A DNA stretch of 64,000 nt, taken from NCBI RefSeq assembly GCF_020509005.1, contig NC_063012.1, positions 4,464,001 to 4,528,000 of the forward strand. The letters run 5' to 3'. The notes beneath the pieces were generated by a model. The model was not told where the DNA came from, searched no databases, and saw only the letters and a list, made by a program, of their open reading frames with translations. Positions 10,868 through 22,319 of the stretch are shown piece by piece. This DNA is from Fulvia fulva (lineage: Eukaryota > Ascomycota > Dothideomycetes > Mycosphaerellales > Mycosphaerellaceae). Made by a program: the position numbers and the translations under genes. Each line of letters starts with the position of its first letter. Position 1 is the stretch's first letter.

Positions 10868-12010
10868 TTTAGATCGAACTTAGTAGGGGCCTTTAGCTCG
10901 TTAGAGGACTTGATACTAGTAGTTATGTCGGCGTCGTAAGTCGTATATACGGAGATAGGGTTACTATCTAAGTCGGTACTCGGGCGATTCTTCCTACTCT
11001 TATAACTACCGTCCTTATAGCTATTCTTACGGCCCTTATTACCGTCGTTCTCGTCGTCTAATAAGTCCGATAAATCCGGGTCCGACTTCTTCTTATTAGG
11101 CTTACCTCTATTTTGCCGACGCTCTAGTAACTCTTTAGACTCGGTTTACTAAGGTAGTAGGTCTTACTTTTCCTTAGACCGGCTACGATCCTTCTCTTAC
11201 TTCTTAAGCTTAGTGATCCGCTTCTCGGCTACTACGAGCTTAGTCTCGGTCTCTACTAGCTTGCTCTCCACTACCTTACACTACGTATAATATACCTTCT
11301 TTATATCTTTAGCCCTCGTAAGCTCGTCTAGGTCGATAACGATAGTATTATCGCGCTTAGCGATCTCCTCCTTTAGTCGCGTGACCTCCTCTTCTAGGGA
11401 CTATCTAGTCGCCTATTCCGTATCGATTATATCCTCGAGTCGGTCTATCTAGTCCTTAGTATCTTACCCCTTACGGAGGTTAATACGGTTAGTTATATCG
11501 AGCGTAGTATTAAGTTTATACGTACGTCGGTAATTAGACTCGATATTATAGAGGATCTTATAGATCTACTAGGGATAGTTATTAACCGTCTTCTTAAACT
11601 TGTCTTTATTTAACCCGTTTAACGAGTTGAAGGCTTCCTAGAAGTTATCAATAGTAACCCTCCTCTTCCTTAGTACCTTAGTACCCTTATGTTCTGTCTT
11701 ATCCTCGATAAACTCCACCCTATATAGGTTAGCTAAGTTCAGCTCTATCTCGACCTCCTCTTCCTTAATCGCCTTAAGTTAGTCGAACACCTTCTTATAC
11801 TACTTACGGTACTAGTTATTCTCGTCGAGGAGCCTATTTACGATATCCTCTTTACGTCCTTAAGTCTACGTCGCCGGGTTCGCGCTATCGCTATCGGGTA
11901 GATCGGATAGTAGGGTAAAGAGGGATAATCTATTAATAGACGCGCAATGAACGCGTCTATTAGTGTTCTCTATACTTACGCCTAGTATGCCGGTACCGGT
12001 CTGTCTCGCT
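10854..12010 (-). pseudogene. Gypsy-2a gag, N-terminal part, RIPped
   Basis: Continues the gag of Gypsy-2a upstream of the Tad-a1 insertion and aligns with 51340-52386 of Gypsy-2b. The decoded minus strand is rich in Lys, Glu and Arg with a long coiled-coil-like stretch (about 11200-11500) and an acidic DLSDLLDDEND segment. The start codon is not certain because ATG may have become ATA. It encoded the structural particle protein and is broken by RIP stops. Confidence 0.75.
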
Positions 12011-12154
12011 ATTATTACTATATTAGCTATAATTTACTTTAAGGTACGACTTAGCGAGTACGATACCTAATCTTAGTACTTCCTTGTATACTATCGCGGT
12101 TTCTCTATAATCTCCCGAATATAGCTTCTCGTATCTCTCTATACGTTAGTAATA

Positions 12155-12164
12155 ATCTATTCGA
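12155..12164 (-). promoter_or_regulatory. Gypsy-2a primer binding site (self-priming type)
   Basis: On the minus strand TCGAATAGAT lies two bases inside the 5' LTR and is the perfect complement of ATCTATTCGA in the same LTR (12209-12218 on this strand pair). The 5' end of the transcript could fold back and prime minus-strand synthesis, as known for Tf1. Confidence 0.7.
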
Positions 12165-12166
12165 AG

Positions 12167-12351
12167 TGTTATAAGTAGGTATAAGTACGTAGTCGGGTAA
12201 GGTATAAGTCGAATAGATATTCTATCTAAGGGAGGCGCGGAGGGCGCGAGAGTTATATACAGGCGCTAAGCCGCTAGTCGGATTAGTTAGCGGGCGCGAG
12301 GTCTAGGTACGTACCCGCGGGTTTAAGTAAATATACGCCGGTACGGTAATA
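12167..12351 (-). repeat. Gypsy-2a 5' LTR (185 bp)
   Basis: Minus strand begins TATTACCGTACCGG (TGTCACCG in Gypsy-2b, changed by RIP) and ends CTTATAACA. It has the same length as the LTR at 50945-51129. A TATATAAC box precedes the presumed transcript start. Confidence 0.9.
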
Positions 12352-13493
12352 AAGGCCTAGTCTACCCGTCCTAAACCTTTTAAGAGTAATCTCGGCGAGA
12401 CTATAGACGAAGCTAAGAATACTCGTTATATTCGTAAGAGCCTCTATAAGAAGTGTCGTAAGCCCGGTTACTGTCTATAGTAGCGTACTTACAAACTCTT
12501 TAAATACGAGATACTAGTACGTCCTAGTACTAATGCTAGCGGTACTACCGTTATACTACCGGCGGAAAATGCCTAGTCCGCTATTTAAGCGTAATAAGTA
12601 GTAGATACGAAGAGGAGAAGATACGATACGAGGAAGTACTACTATTAGAGCCGCTAGAAGGGCTTAAGCTATTATTATATATTCTTAGGATAGTAGAAAT
12701 AGAACATAACCCTATTATCGGCTTATACCTTATAATACTAGGGATAGCTAATAGGCAATATACACTTACTTTCCTTAATAATAGTACTAACTCTAAATAT
12801 ATCGACTTCTCCTATACGTAAAAACATAACCTACCTCTAATCAAGCTTAATAAGCTACTAGCTCTCGGGTTAGTAAATAGATTAATAGCTAAAGAAATAA
12901 TAGAATACCGTATAAAACTAGAACTTATACTTAGTAACGGTTATGTAGAGATAAGAACTTTCTAGGTAACTTATCTTAAATACGATATCGTACTCGGAAG
13001 GCCCTAGTACGACAAATACTAACTAGGCATCCACTTCGCCTCTAGTATAATAATACTTAACTCGGAGCACTATAAGGAATATTGCCTATAGGATAGTAAG
13101 CTAGTTTAGGCCTAGAGTATTAATAATAAAGGATAAGAGCCTATAGTTACTACGTAGAAGTTCGAGACTATATTACTTACACGACTACCCTTCTAAGCTA
13201 CTATAGAGGAAGATAATAAAGGAGATCTAGTATAAATAATGACCTCCGGCATAATCATAAAGCCGCGTCCGCGCCTAGGTACTTACTTAATATCGCCGAC
13301 GACTACGCTAACTACTAATAAAGTAACTATACCGATACTACTAGATATTAATATCTAGGAAGTTAGTACGGAAGCGATCGAGAAGATAGCTAAGCGATAG
13401 GGAGCCGAAGCCTATATAATGTTTATCTTCGATAAGAACGAACCTTAGTAAGTAGGGGATCTTTGTATAATAGACTCTCTAATAGCTTATATA
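12352..13493 (+). pseudogene. Gypsy-3 gag end and protease, RIPped
   Basis: Starts with a zinc-knuckle remnant near 12450 (CRKPGYC). The aspartic protease region is around 12750-13030, with NNSTNSKYI where an active DSG/DTG triad would be expected and IVLGRPQY downstream, the usual C-terminal protease motif. Stops are frequent and the catalytic Asp appears changed to Asn. The frame is interrupted at 13493 by the Tad-b insertion and continues at 18649. The N-terminal part of gag is missing. Confidence 0.75.
13483..13493. repeat. Tad-b target-site duplication, left copy
   Basis: TAGCTTATATA flanks the 3' tail of Tad-b and recurs at 18638-18648. Confidence 0.88.
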
Positions 13494-13507
13494 GATAGAT
13501 AGATATT
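13494..13507 (-). repeat. Tad-b 3' tail, TATC repeats
   Basis: Plus strand GATAGATAGATATT, that is ATCTATCTATC on the LINE strand. It directly abuts the 11-bp target duplication. Confidence 0.85.
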
Positions 13508-13570
13508 TCATTAAGCTGTTGTAGTGCCCTTTGGCCTATGCAGCTATACTATCTTGTTTTTGTATATATA

Positions 13571-13600
13571 GAGGGGAAACCGTGTTGGTGAAAACCCCTC
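13571..13600 (-). other. Tad-b 3'-UTR hairpin
   Basis: GAGGGG pairs with CCCCTC, with an inner ACC/GGT pair. Same layout as in Tad-a and Tad-c, with altered but still paired stem bases in Tad-a. Confidence 0.6.
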
Positions 13601-13687
13601 CTCCTTCCCGCCTGTCTTTTCCTCCTCGTTGACGTCTTAAATTTCCCTTGTTAGGGGTACGCTAGTGTCATGGGCCTGCCCTGATGA

Positions 13688-16600
13688 CTACCCTATCTGC
13701 AACCCCCCTCGCTTCCGCCTCTTGTCTATCCACTCCTCCGTCTCGCTCGCGAGGCTAAACTGCTGGAGGTATCCCTGCTGTAGTATCCACCGAGGGATTC
13801 GGCGAATGTTGCCTTTGTCCCTAATAATTGACTTGTAGTCTCTCCTTCCCGCTTGGTGCCTCCAATTTCCCCTGCCTCTCGCCCACTGCGGGCATCGTAG
13901 TAGCATATGTTCTGGGTTTTGCGATGGGTAGCCACACTGGCAGGCTGGGCTATAGATGTCTAGTGCGCGTCTCCTGAACAGGTAGGCCCTTAATCCAATG
14001 TGTTCGGACCTGATTTGGATCGCTATGCTTGCTTCGGCCCTTGTCAGGTCCCTATATAGCTGGTAATTGTGTCTCTGGAAGGCTCGGAGCGCTATCGGGC
14101 CTGTTGTCTTAGGGGGCTTCCTTTTCCAGTCCTGCTCCCATAGGCAGCTCGCTATCTGTTCCGCTAGGTTTTGGGTCTTAGCCTTGCTCCCGCCGGCCTG
14201 GCGAGTCCTACGCTCCTCCTCCTTTCGTGCTAGCCATTCGGTGCTTGTCTGTACGGCCGTAAAGGTAGTAAGGTCATCCTCTTTTTGGCTTGTCCTATAT
14301 CCTGCCCCTCTCCGGTAGCGGCTTTCTATCTTATTCTTTACCTCCTGGATCGTGGTTTGTGCTAGGTAACCTGTCGTCTTTGCCGCGTATTGAATTCTCA
14401 TTCCCCGGATGTACTGGCCGATTGGTGGTATTCCTGTCTCCATTTCTACCGTGCTTGTTGACGTTGTCTTGTATGCGCCTAGTACCCTACGTAGGTTGCC
14501 TGCCTGTGTCCTGTTTAGGGGTTGCTCTATCCGTTTCGGGATCGGCTTGCCTGCGCCTCCTGTTCCCCAAATCTGTGCCCCGTACAACATAGCTGGTCTG
14601 ACGATCGCCTTATACATTACTCTTGCCTTGTCGAATGTTGCTCCCCATGTAGATGCCGTAAGCCTCTTTATCGAGGCTTCATTGACTTGCGCTCGACTCT
14701 GGGCTTTCTTAATCTGTACATTCCAGCTTAGCTTCGGGTCGAGCCAGATCCCTAGTACTCGTAGCTCCGCTGATGGCTTGGTCTCGTAGCCTTGGATTCT
14801 TACCGCCGCCTTCATATTATGGTGTGTTCTCGCTTTACTGAAGTGTATAAGTTGGTACTTTTCAGGGGCGAACCGGGCACTATGCTTCTTTGCCCACTCC
14901 TCGCATTTCTTGTGCCTATCTTCAAGGAGGCGACAGTTCTCTTCTGTCGAGTCTGACCAGGCTAGGATGTTTGTATCGTCTACGAACCCCGATGCTGAAG
15001 TTTGCGGAGAGGTGAGTAGGGGGATTAGATCCGACATAAATATCAGAAACAGGATAGGGGAGAGAGTAGATCCCTGAGGTATTCCAGTCTCTGCCTTCAC
15101 CGGGTCGGACGTGTACCTTCCTAGGACTAGGTATGTCGTCCGTTCCTGGAGAAAGGAGTAGACGAACGACGTTGCCCACTGGGGGATGCCTTTCTGCTGT
15201 AGGATATGTATTAGCCTTTGGTGTGAGACGTTGTCGAAGGCCCCTGCGATGTCAAGGGATAGTAAGGACGCCGCTCGGTTCCTGCCGTAGTGCCAGAGGG
15301 TCTGAATTTGCTCCGTAATTAGCTCCATTGCTGTTAGTGTCGATCGCTGGCTTCTTCCCCCCATCTGTGTTGCTGGGAGTACGTGGTTGTCCTCGGCAAG
15401 CTGCGTAAGTCTCTGGGCTACTATCTTTTCTAGGACCTTCCCTATCGTATTTAGAAGTGCTATTGGTCTGTACGACTTGGGCTAAGTATAGTCTTCCTTC
15501 TGTGGCTTGCGTAGCACTACTGTCATAGACTCTCTGTACGGCTTCGGGTGATACCCTTGCCGTAGGCACGCGGTAAATAGGTTTGCAAGGCTCGGCGCGA
15601 TCTCTTCTCTACACTCTTTTAGCAGTACGTTTGGTATCCTGTCTGGGCCTGGGGCTTTTCGTCCCTTTAGCTTACTTATGACTCCTGTTACTGTGTTAGA
15701 GCTAACCGCCCAATCCATGTCCAGGGGTTCCGGGTATGTGCTCGGGTCGATGTCCGTAAGGTCTGCCTCTACTTGCGTCGAAAAGAAATGGTCGGCTAAC
15801 GCTTTTGCCTTGCCCCGGGGCGTAGCCTGGGCAATCCCTTCGCGGTCTACGATTGGGGGGAAGTGAGGGGCTTGTTGCTCTTCAGGTAGTCGTGCCCATT
15901 TAGCAAGTCTCCACATCTGTTCCGGGTTTTCTGTAACGAGCCCGATCGTCGCTCTCCAGTCCTGCAGCTTATCGCGTCTTATCTGTGCCTTCTTCTCTTG
16001 TGTCGCGTGGCAGTATTGCTCCCACGTCTCTTGGGTGTGCTCCTTCGTCCACTGTCGCCTTGCCCTTCTAGCCTCCCTTACCTTCGTAGAGCATTCAGGG
16101 GTCCAGAAGGCCTTCTACTGCGTTGAGGGCCGGAGTAACGGCGTGTATTGTTCCGCTGCTTGCCATATGACCGAGGTAATCTGTTCCGCTGCTTGATCTA
16201 GCTGAGCTGTCGTCTCGAGTTCTCTATGCTGTGGTAGGTTCGCTATTAGGAAGCCTCTTATGTCGTCCCAGCGTGCCTTCTTCCAGTTACGGCGTGGTTC
16301 GTTTGCTGGCTCCTCTATCGCCTTCACCCCTAGCGTCGTTTGGATAGGGATATGGTCTGAGGAGGCTTCTAGCGCGTAGTTCGGTCGGCATTGGACTAGT
16401 CTCTCTTCAAGTTCTCGTGATAGAAAGCATAGGTCGATCGTGCTTGCACTAGTACGGGCCTTCCACGTCTCTGTTCCCTTTGGTGTTACTAAGGCCATTT
16501 TGTAGCGTGCGGTTATGTCCAGTAGCTTCCCCCCTAGAAATGCGTGCGGGGGAGTGAATTCGAGTCCCCACTGTGGGTGGTGGAGGTTGAAGTCGCCGAG

Positions 16601-17041
16601 GAGTACTTGCTTCGTGTCTTGGCTTAGGGTCCGCTCTAGGTGGGCGAGGGTTCCTAGTTCCCTACTCGTCCGACCCCGCGGTGGCGGGTTGTAAACGTTA
16701 TGGATCTGGATAGGGCCTTGTGTCGTGTCGATCTGGATTGATATTATGTCTCCTAGGTTGCCCTGCTGCGGTAGTATAACCTTCCACGACTCAAGGTCTA
16801 TAGTCTTGCTTACGTATATACATGTCCTCGGGATGACGCCTCGTTGGCCCGCGATTACGGTGTGGTATCTCCGGTCATTACAAGTGGCTGGGAGTCCTAC
16901 GTAGGGGTTGATCCATGGTTCCTGTACCGCAATAACGTGGTGCCGTAGCGGGTCTAGCTCTTGTAGAAAGTGGCGCTGGACCTTGTCCCTACTTTTGTTT
17001 ACGTTGTACTGTACGATAGTGATGTCGTCGTATAGTATCAT
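13688..17041 (-). pseudogene. Tad-b ORF2: endonuclease-RT, full length with two TAG stops
   Basis: One continuous frame of 1117 codons. The N-terminal apurinic-type endonuclease keeps QYNVNK, QEPW, LLGDFN and SSDH. RT keeps KSYRPIALLNT, LSLDIAGAFD, GIPQGSTLSPILF and the catalytic FVDD. The C-terminus has a Cys/His motif (CQCG, HMLLRC). No RNase H domain is visible. The ATG at 17041-17039 overlaps the TGA of ORF1 (ATGA), suggesting termination-reinitiation. Only two stops break it: TAG at 16115-16117 between endonuclease and RT, and TAG at 15482-15484 in the RT N-terminus, just before PKSYRP. Both fit a single RIP change of CAG or TGG. As written it is non-functional, but only just. Confidence 0.92.
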
Positions 17042-18387
17042 TCGTTATCCGTGAGGTCCATTTCCGTGCTGATCTGCTGTGTCTCCTGAGCCTGTATCTC
17101 GCTGTCCGGCTGGCCCTGGGGCCGCTGGGGCGCCCCAAAGATTCGCATTTGGCCTAGTTCGTTGGCAGCCCGGTTAAGGTGTCGAGGCCTACCGGGAGGT
17201 GGATGCGTTTGCGGTTGGGTTCCCTTGTTCGTCTCTTCTGCCCTCTTCCTTTTGCTCGGCTCGAAGCCCTTGTACACGGTAGGTCCCTCCTGCTGTCGTT
17301 GGGGGTACCTAGCTGGTGTAGAGATCCTTGCTTGTCTCGCTCGTTCTTGTGCTGCTATTCTAGCCGGGCATTGGCTTGAATACGCTGGGTGCCTTCTGCC
17401 GCAGCATGCGCACCTGCTCTCCTTTTTTGGGCATTCCCTTCCCTGGTGTGGGCCTGCGCAGTGAGGACACCTTGGGGTCTTCTCCCCGCATTTTGAGGCT
17501 ATGTGACCGTACTGTTGGCATTGGAAGCATTGTAGTACCCTGTGGCTGCTCTGATGGATCTCCGTGTCCATTCTCTCGCAGTTCCAGAATAGCCCATTGT
17601 CTAATATCTGGTTAGCTTGTTCCGCTGTCTCTACCCAAATGATAAGCGATGAATGCGTCTTTTCTCGGTCTACTGTCTTGTGCAGCCATGCCGCCTTCGT
17701 TAGTCGTACTCCTAGGGAGGTGTTCTGGTTCTGTACTTGGAGGTGGGGAAGGTCTTCGACCTTGAATGTCCTAGGGACCCCGTGGGCGATGACGGTATAC
17801 TGTTGGTGGGAGACTCGTGCCGACTTCGCGACTTTAGTAGTCCACTCCTTATAGGTCTCCAGCTTTCGTCTATCAGACTCTTGTGCGGTAAAGAGTCTTA
17901 CTACGCCTGTTGCCTCTACCCTCGCCCCAACTACCTCCTTTTGGCCGATTCTGTCGACAATCTCCTTGCTTGTTAGGGCTGCGATTTCTTGTTTCTCCGC
18001 CGGATCAGTAATGTATAGGCGTACCGCCTTACTTGCCTTCGGAGGGGGTTGATTCTTGCCTGCTGCTACTGTTGCCCATGTAGTTGGTTTCTGGGCTGCC
18101 TTCTGTGTTACTTGTTGGATTGTCTTCGGGATTTGGTATGATAGCGCTTTTAGCGCTCCTAGTAGCTGTGCTATAGTGTTCTTATATGCCCGGGCTGGGT
18201 GTTCGTCATCCCCTAGTAAGTTCTCCGCCTCCGTATATAGGGTCGTCCACGCTGTGTTGTTTGTCGTTGGCCTCTGCTTTCTGTATAGTGGGCCTTGGCT
18301 TGTGTCCTGGGTTTTTTCTTGGTTTGTTCCCCGGTTTGACTCTTGGTGCAGAATGTTCGCAAGGCTGTGGCTCTCGTTGGTTGCCAT
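17038..18387 (-). CDS. Tad-b ORF1: zinc-knuckle RNA-binding protein
   Basis: Intact 449-residue protein starting at ATG 18387. ORF1 proteins of LINEs bind the element RNA and form the transposition particle. The N-terminal third is Gln/Thr/Lys-rich. The middle holds an Ala/Lys-rich folded region (about residues 90-270). Then come three zinc knuckles around residues 285-345 (CFQCQQYGH..SKC, CPHCAGPHQGREC, CACCGRRHP..SQC). The tail is basic and Pro/Gln-rich. The stop TGA overlaps the ATG of ORF2 by the sequence ATGA. No stop or missing Cys/His was seen, so the protein could be functional. It is much better preserved than ORF1 of Tad-a or Tad-c. Confidence 0.93.
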   Translation of the reverse strand: MATNESHSLANILHQESNRGTNQEKTQDTSQGPLYRKQRPTTNNTAWTTLYTEAENLLGDDEHPARAYKNTIAQLLGALKALSYQIPKTIQQVTQKAAQKPTTWATVAAGKNQPPPKASKAVRLYITDPAEKQEIAALTSKEIVDRIGQKEVVGARVEATGVVRLFTAQESDRRKLETYKEWTTKVAKSARVSHQQYTVIAHGVPRTFKVEDLPHLQVQNQNTSLGVRLTKAAWLHKTVDREKTHSSLIIWVETAEQANQILDNGLFWNCERMDTEIHQSSHRVLQCFQCQQYGHIASKCGEKTPRCPHCAGPHQGRECPKKESRCACCGRRHPAYSSQCPARIAAQERARQARISTPARYPQRQQEGPTVYKGFEPSKRKRAEETNKGTQPQTHPPPGRPRHLNRAANELGQMRIFGAPQRPQGQPDSEIQAQETQQISTEMDLTDNE

Positions 18388-18637
18388 CCTTCGCTGTTGT
18401 TCGGGGTCGCGCTTCCTAATTGGGCAGTTGTCCTCCGCAACTCCGCAATTCTAGGGTCTGCCTTCAGGGGAAGGGGACCTCGGTTTTGGGGTTTTTTTGT
18501 ATCACAATTGCGCCGCCGCTAGCGCAGGCGGGTCGCTACTGCTTGAGTAGATTGCTCGTCTTGATAAGGGCTGTCGATTGAATGGTCCTCGTCCTAGTAC
18601 CCGAGATGGGTAGTCCTCCGCGAGATATCAATACGTC
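18388..18637 (-). other. Tad-b 5' untranslated region
   Basis: About 250 bases between the target duplication and the ORF1 ATG, without RIP. It must hold the internal promoter of the LINE; I recognise no specific motif beyond a run of A on the LINE strand near 18490. Confidence 0.6.
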
Positions 18638-18648
18638 TAGCTTATATA
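18638..18648. repeat. Tad-b target-site duplication, right copy
   Basis: TAGCTTATATA at the 5' end of Tad-b; removing the LINE and one copy restores a continuous Gypsy-3. Confidence 0.88.
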
Positions 18649-21600
18649 ATAAGTACTCGAAATATATGTAATGTCGTACCCTATATACCTAATACCGGCT
18701 ATAGGATACTATCTAATAACAAGACTATCGAACGGCTAGATATATATATAGCGGCGTTTATACTAGTAGCGTAACGCGTTAGTCCGATACTTTCCGCCTA
18801 TAAGATATATACGTAGTTCGATATAGATAGGTTTATAAAGAAGAAGGAGGAAGTTATCGATCTAAAGGATCACCTCCTACCTATCTATTATAACTTCGCG
18901 TATTGCTTCTTAAAGTAAGACGCGAAGGAGCTTCTACCTTACTAGCTAGGTATAGATTATAAGATTAAGCTCGAACCTAGCGCGACTCCTTTATTTAGTA
19001 GACTATACCGTATATTAAACAAAGAAGATAAGATCATTGCCTATTAGGTCAACGAACAGCTTGCCTAGAAGGGTATACGCCGATACTAAGGCAGAGTAGA
19101 TGCCTCTTTACTAGTCCTTATCGTTAAGAAACCTAGTAGAGGCCTACGAGTATATATCGACTATCGTAGTATAAACGAACGTACTATTAAGTCAAGATAA
19201 CGGATTCCCCTTATATAGGATACTCTTAACCGTATCGTAGGAAAGAAGTACTTTACTAAACTCGATGTTATTGTAGCCTTTAATCGTATACGGATTACTA
19301 AAGGATTAGAATGGCTAATAGCTTTTACTACGAGATATAGGTAGTTTAAATACCTTATAATACTATCTGGTCTATATAACGCCCTAGGGACGTTTTAGTC
19401 TTATATTAACGATACCCTAAGGGAGTTCTTAGATAACTTCGCCTCGGTATACCTCGACAACATCTTAATATTTAGTAATACCTTAGAAGAATATATCGAA
19501 TATATAAAGAAGGTGCTCTAGAAATACGGCAAGGCCGGCCTATAACTCGACATTACTAAGTACGAGTTTTATACCTAATCTACTAAGTACTTAGGTTTTA
19601 TTATTAGTAAGGACGGAGTCTTAATAGATCCGGCTAAGGTGTAAGCGATATAAGAATAGGGTATACCGGCTAATATTAAAGATATCCTTACGTTTAATAG
19701 CTTCTCCGGCTTTTATCGGCGCTTTATTAAGGACTATAGCAAGATAGTACTACGTATAGTAAAGCTAACTAAGAAAGACATACCTTAGTAGTAGACCGAA
19801 GGGTATTAAAAGGCCTTTAATAGGCTAAAGTAAGCGTTTACCGATATAGAAGGTACTGTCCTTATAATGTTCGTTCTACGGCGTAGAACCGTCCTTAAAA
19901 TAGATACTAGCGACTTCGTTACTACGGTAGTACTGTCTTAATACGATAAGGATAACATCTTAAGACCTATTATATACTTGTCTAAGAAAATAAGCCCGTA
20001 AGAATATAATTACGACATCTATAATAAGGAGCTACTTACTATTATTAAAGCTTTTAAAGAATAGAGACCTAAGCTTATAGTAGGTAATATCGATAAAGAA
20101 TCCGACTTCGAAAACCTATAAGACCCGAGCGGCCGCCCTATACTCGTATATACCGACTATAAGAACCTCGAGTACTTTATAAGTTCGAAATAGCTAAATT
20201 GTCGACAAGCGAGATAGGCCGAGTTTCTATTATAATTTTTCTTTAAGATCGTGTATAGACTAGGCGTATAAGGGGCAAAGCTAGATAGTCTTATACGACG
20301 CTCTTAGGATATAACTCTATAAGACAAGTCCGACCCGAGATATACTTAATAGGACCGGATCCTACTAAAACTAGAGCACTTCCTTTTAGTCTCTATAAGT
20401 ACGATTCTCCGACTGTCTTCCTTAGAAGTAGGAGTAGTCGTAGATAAACAACTAGCTACCGATATTAGCAAATTGTATAAATAAGAAGATACGATAGAGG
20501 CTACGACTTAGCTAGTAGCTGGTGAGCCCGTTACGCTCCTTCGTAAGAACAAGATCGACGACAAATATATAATACTAATCGATAGCATAATCTATATTAA
20601 GAACCGATATAGCGGATATAGCCTTTTTATCCCGCCTATAGACAATAAAGAGAACACTGTCTATATACATATTATTAAAGCCTTCTACGATACGCTAGTA
20701 GTAGGACACCTAGGAAAGACTACTACGAGTAGATTAGTATTACGGTACTATATATAGCCTCGAATAACTCGTTTTATTAGGTCTTTCGTACGCGCCTATA
20801 GGACATACCGTAATAACCGTAGTATTAATAAACCTTAATACGGGCTACTTATACCGCTACTAGTTCTATTCGATACTTAGGACGATATCGTAATAGACTT
20901 TATAGTCGATCTACTCCTAGCGAGGTATATAGTAGATAGCTAGATCTACGAGAACGTACTTATAGTTACGGACCGCTTAGGGAAGGAGCGACATTATATT
21001 CCTATCGTCGAGATAATAGCCGAATATATCGTCTATATCTATATTAAGTATATCTTTTTACGCTACGGCCTACTAAAGACAATTATATTAGACCGCGGGC
21101 CTTAGTAGATCTCCGCCTTTTAGGGGCGGCTCTATAAGCTACTATAGATTAAATATAAGATCTTAACGGATTACTATCCGGAGACTAATAGTTAAAGCGA
21201 AAATATAAACAAGATAATAGAACAATATTGAAGCGTATTTATTAGCTATATATAGGACGATTAGCTAGATTAGTTACCTCTCGTAGAGTTTACCGCTAAC
21301 GACTACGTCTCTAAGACTATAGGATTAAGCCCGTTTATAGTAAATATTAGTAAGAACCTACGATACGCTAATACTAAACTTAATCTACTATAAGTATTAC
21401 TACTATATAAGTAACGGCTCGATATATAATCTACTAACGTATTCGCTCGCCGTATAACTAACCTAAGACATAGACTTCGGGATTTAATAGAAATGGTATA
21501 AGTAAGCTAGGTAGATTATACTAACGATTACTATACGATTATACTACGATACGAGGTCGGCAATCTAGTCTACCTTAGTACGCGTAACTAGCGAACGAAG

Positions 21601-22300
21601 CGATATTAAAGAAGCTCGACTACCGCTACGTAGGGCTATACGCGATTATAGAAGTCCTACCGTACGATACGTATCGTCTAGACCTACTACGCTCCCTTAG
21701 TAATCTCTATAACGGGTTTTATACTAATCTACTCTAACTAGCCTACGAACTAGTCCCTAGTCAAGTTTAGCTACCGTCTACCCCGATCAAAGTAGAGGAC
21801 GATAATAGTAATAAGAGCGCGTAATAGGTATTAGACGAGGTACTAGACGTTAAGAGCTCGCTACCGCTAGGCCTAGTACCTCGTAGTAGGAGGAAAGAGC
21901 GAAGATATAAATACCTAGTATAATAGGTAGGTTATAGTAAGCCTACTTAGTAGCCCGCTAAGGAGTTAATAGATACTACCGCCGCCTCTATTACGGACTT
22001 CTACTATAACTATCCTACGAAGGATAGGCTAGCCGGCTTTACGCCGCTACTAGGGTAGATTTCTAATAAGGATATACCCGAAGACGTCGTGAACGCTTCG
22101 TTAATAGCTACGTCTAACCTAGTAACTATAGGAGGGCTATTATAAAGACCCGTAGGCGGCTACTTTAAGAAAGATAACCGACGGTTAGTAAGACACCGGA
22201 CTAACGAGAGAGACGGATAAGATAGAAGATATAGAGGACGATATAGAAGATAATGCCGTATTTGTAGAGGTAATAATACGAGCTTAAGAGACTAAGCGCG
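18649..22300 (+). pseudogene. Gypsy-3 pol: RT, RNase H, integrase, chromodomain, RIPped
   Basis: The decoded plus strand gives the full C-terminal polyprotein. RT is at about 18990-19560 ([30 protein letters not shown]). RNase H is at about 19880-20290 (KIDTSDF, YDIYNKELLTI, RQARQAEF). The integrase core is at about 20880-21270 (IDFIVDLL, LDRGPQ, YYPETNSQSENIN). A chromodomain remnant lies at about 21890-22010 (RRYKYLV, VGYSKPT). RT has YLDN for YLDD, and stops are dense, many from Gln and Trp codons. The coding end is just before the polypurine tract at 22301-22319. Confidence 0.85.
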
Positions 22301-22319
22301 ATTTTGAGAGGGGGGGTAG
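22301..22319 (+). promoter_or_regulatory. Gypsy-3 polypurine tract
   Basis: ATTTTGAGAGGGGGGGTAG directly before the 3' LTR; primer for plus-strand DNA synthesis. Confidence 0.75.

Larger units (their letters stand above)
2031..12351 (-). mobile_element. Gypsy-2a: RIPped Ty3/gypsy element, split by a LINE
   Basis: Reading the minus strand from 12351: 5' LTR, primer site, gag (interrupted by Tad-a1 at 5851-10853), protease, RT and RNase H. The element is cut at 2031, in the RNase H-integrase linker, by the LTR of Gypsy-1a, so integrase and 3' LTR are not in the window. A second copy of the family (Gypsy-2b) lies at 50945-61725 on the plus strand. CpA and TpG are nearly absent. Confidence 0.9.
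13494..18637 (-). mobile_element. Tad-b: near-intact full-length Tad-like LINE
   Basis: A 5144-bp minus-strand LINE with ordinary CpA/TpG content, sitting inside heavily RIPped Gypsy-3. It has a 5' UTR of about 250 bp, an intact ORF1 (17038-18387), a full-length ORF2 frame with only two stops (13688-17041), a 3' UTR with hairpin and a TATC-repeat tail. It must have inserted after most of the RIP in its host element, or escaped it. A RIPped truncated relative lies at 22481-23347. Confidence 0.95.

Noticed and set aside
14067..15318. Several plus-strand open frames of 60-126 codons.
   Set aside because: They are shadows of the near-intact minus-strand Tad-b ORF2, which has matching domain motifs throughout.
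13494..17041. RNase H domain searched for in Tad-b ORF2.
   Set aside because: Between RT and the C-terminal Cys/His motif I see no D-E-D pattern with the usual TDGS-type start, so I did not annotate one.
17162..18454. Cys-rich plus-strand open frames of up to 132 codons that look like membrane proteins.
   Set aside because: They are antisense to the Tad-b ORF1, whose zinc knuckles establish the coding strand.
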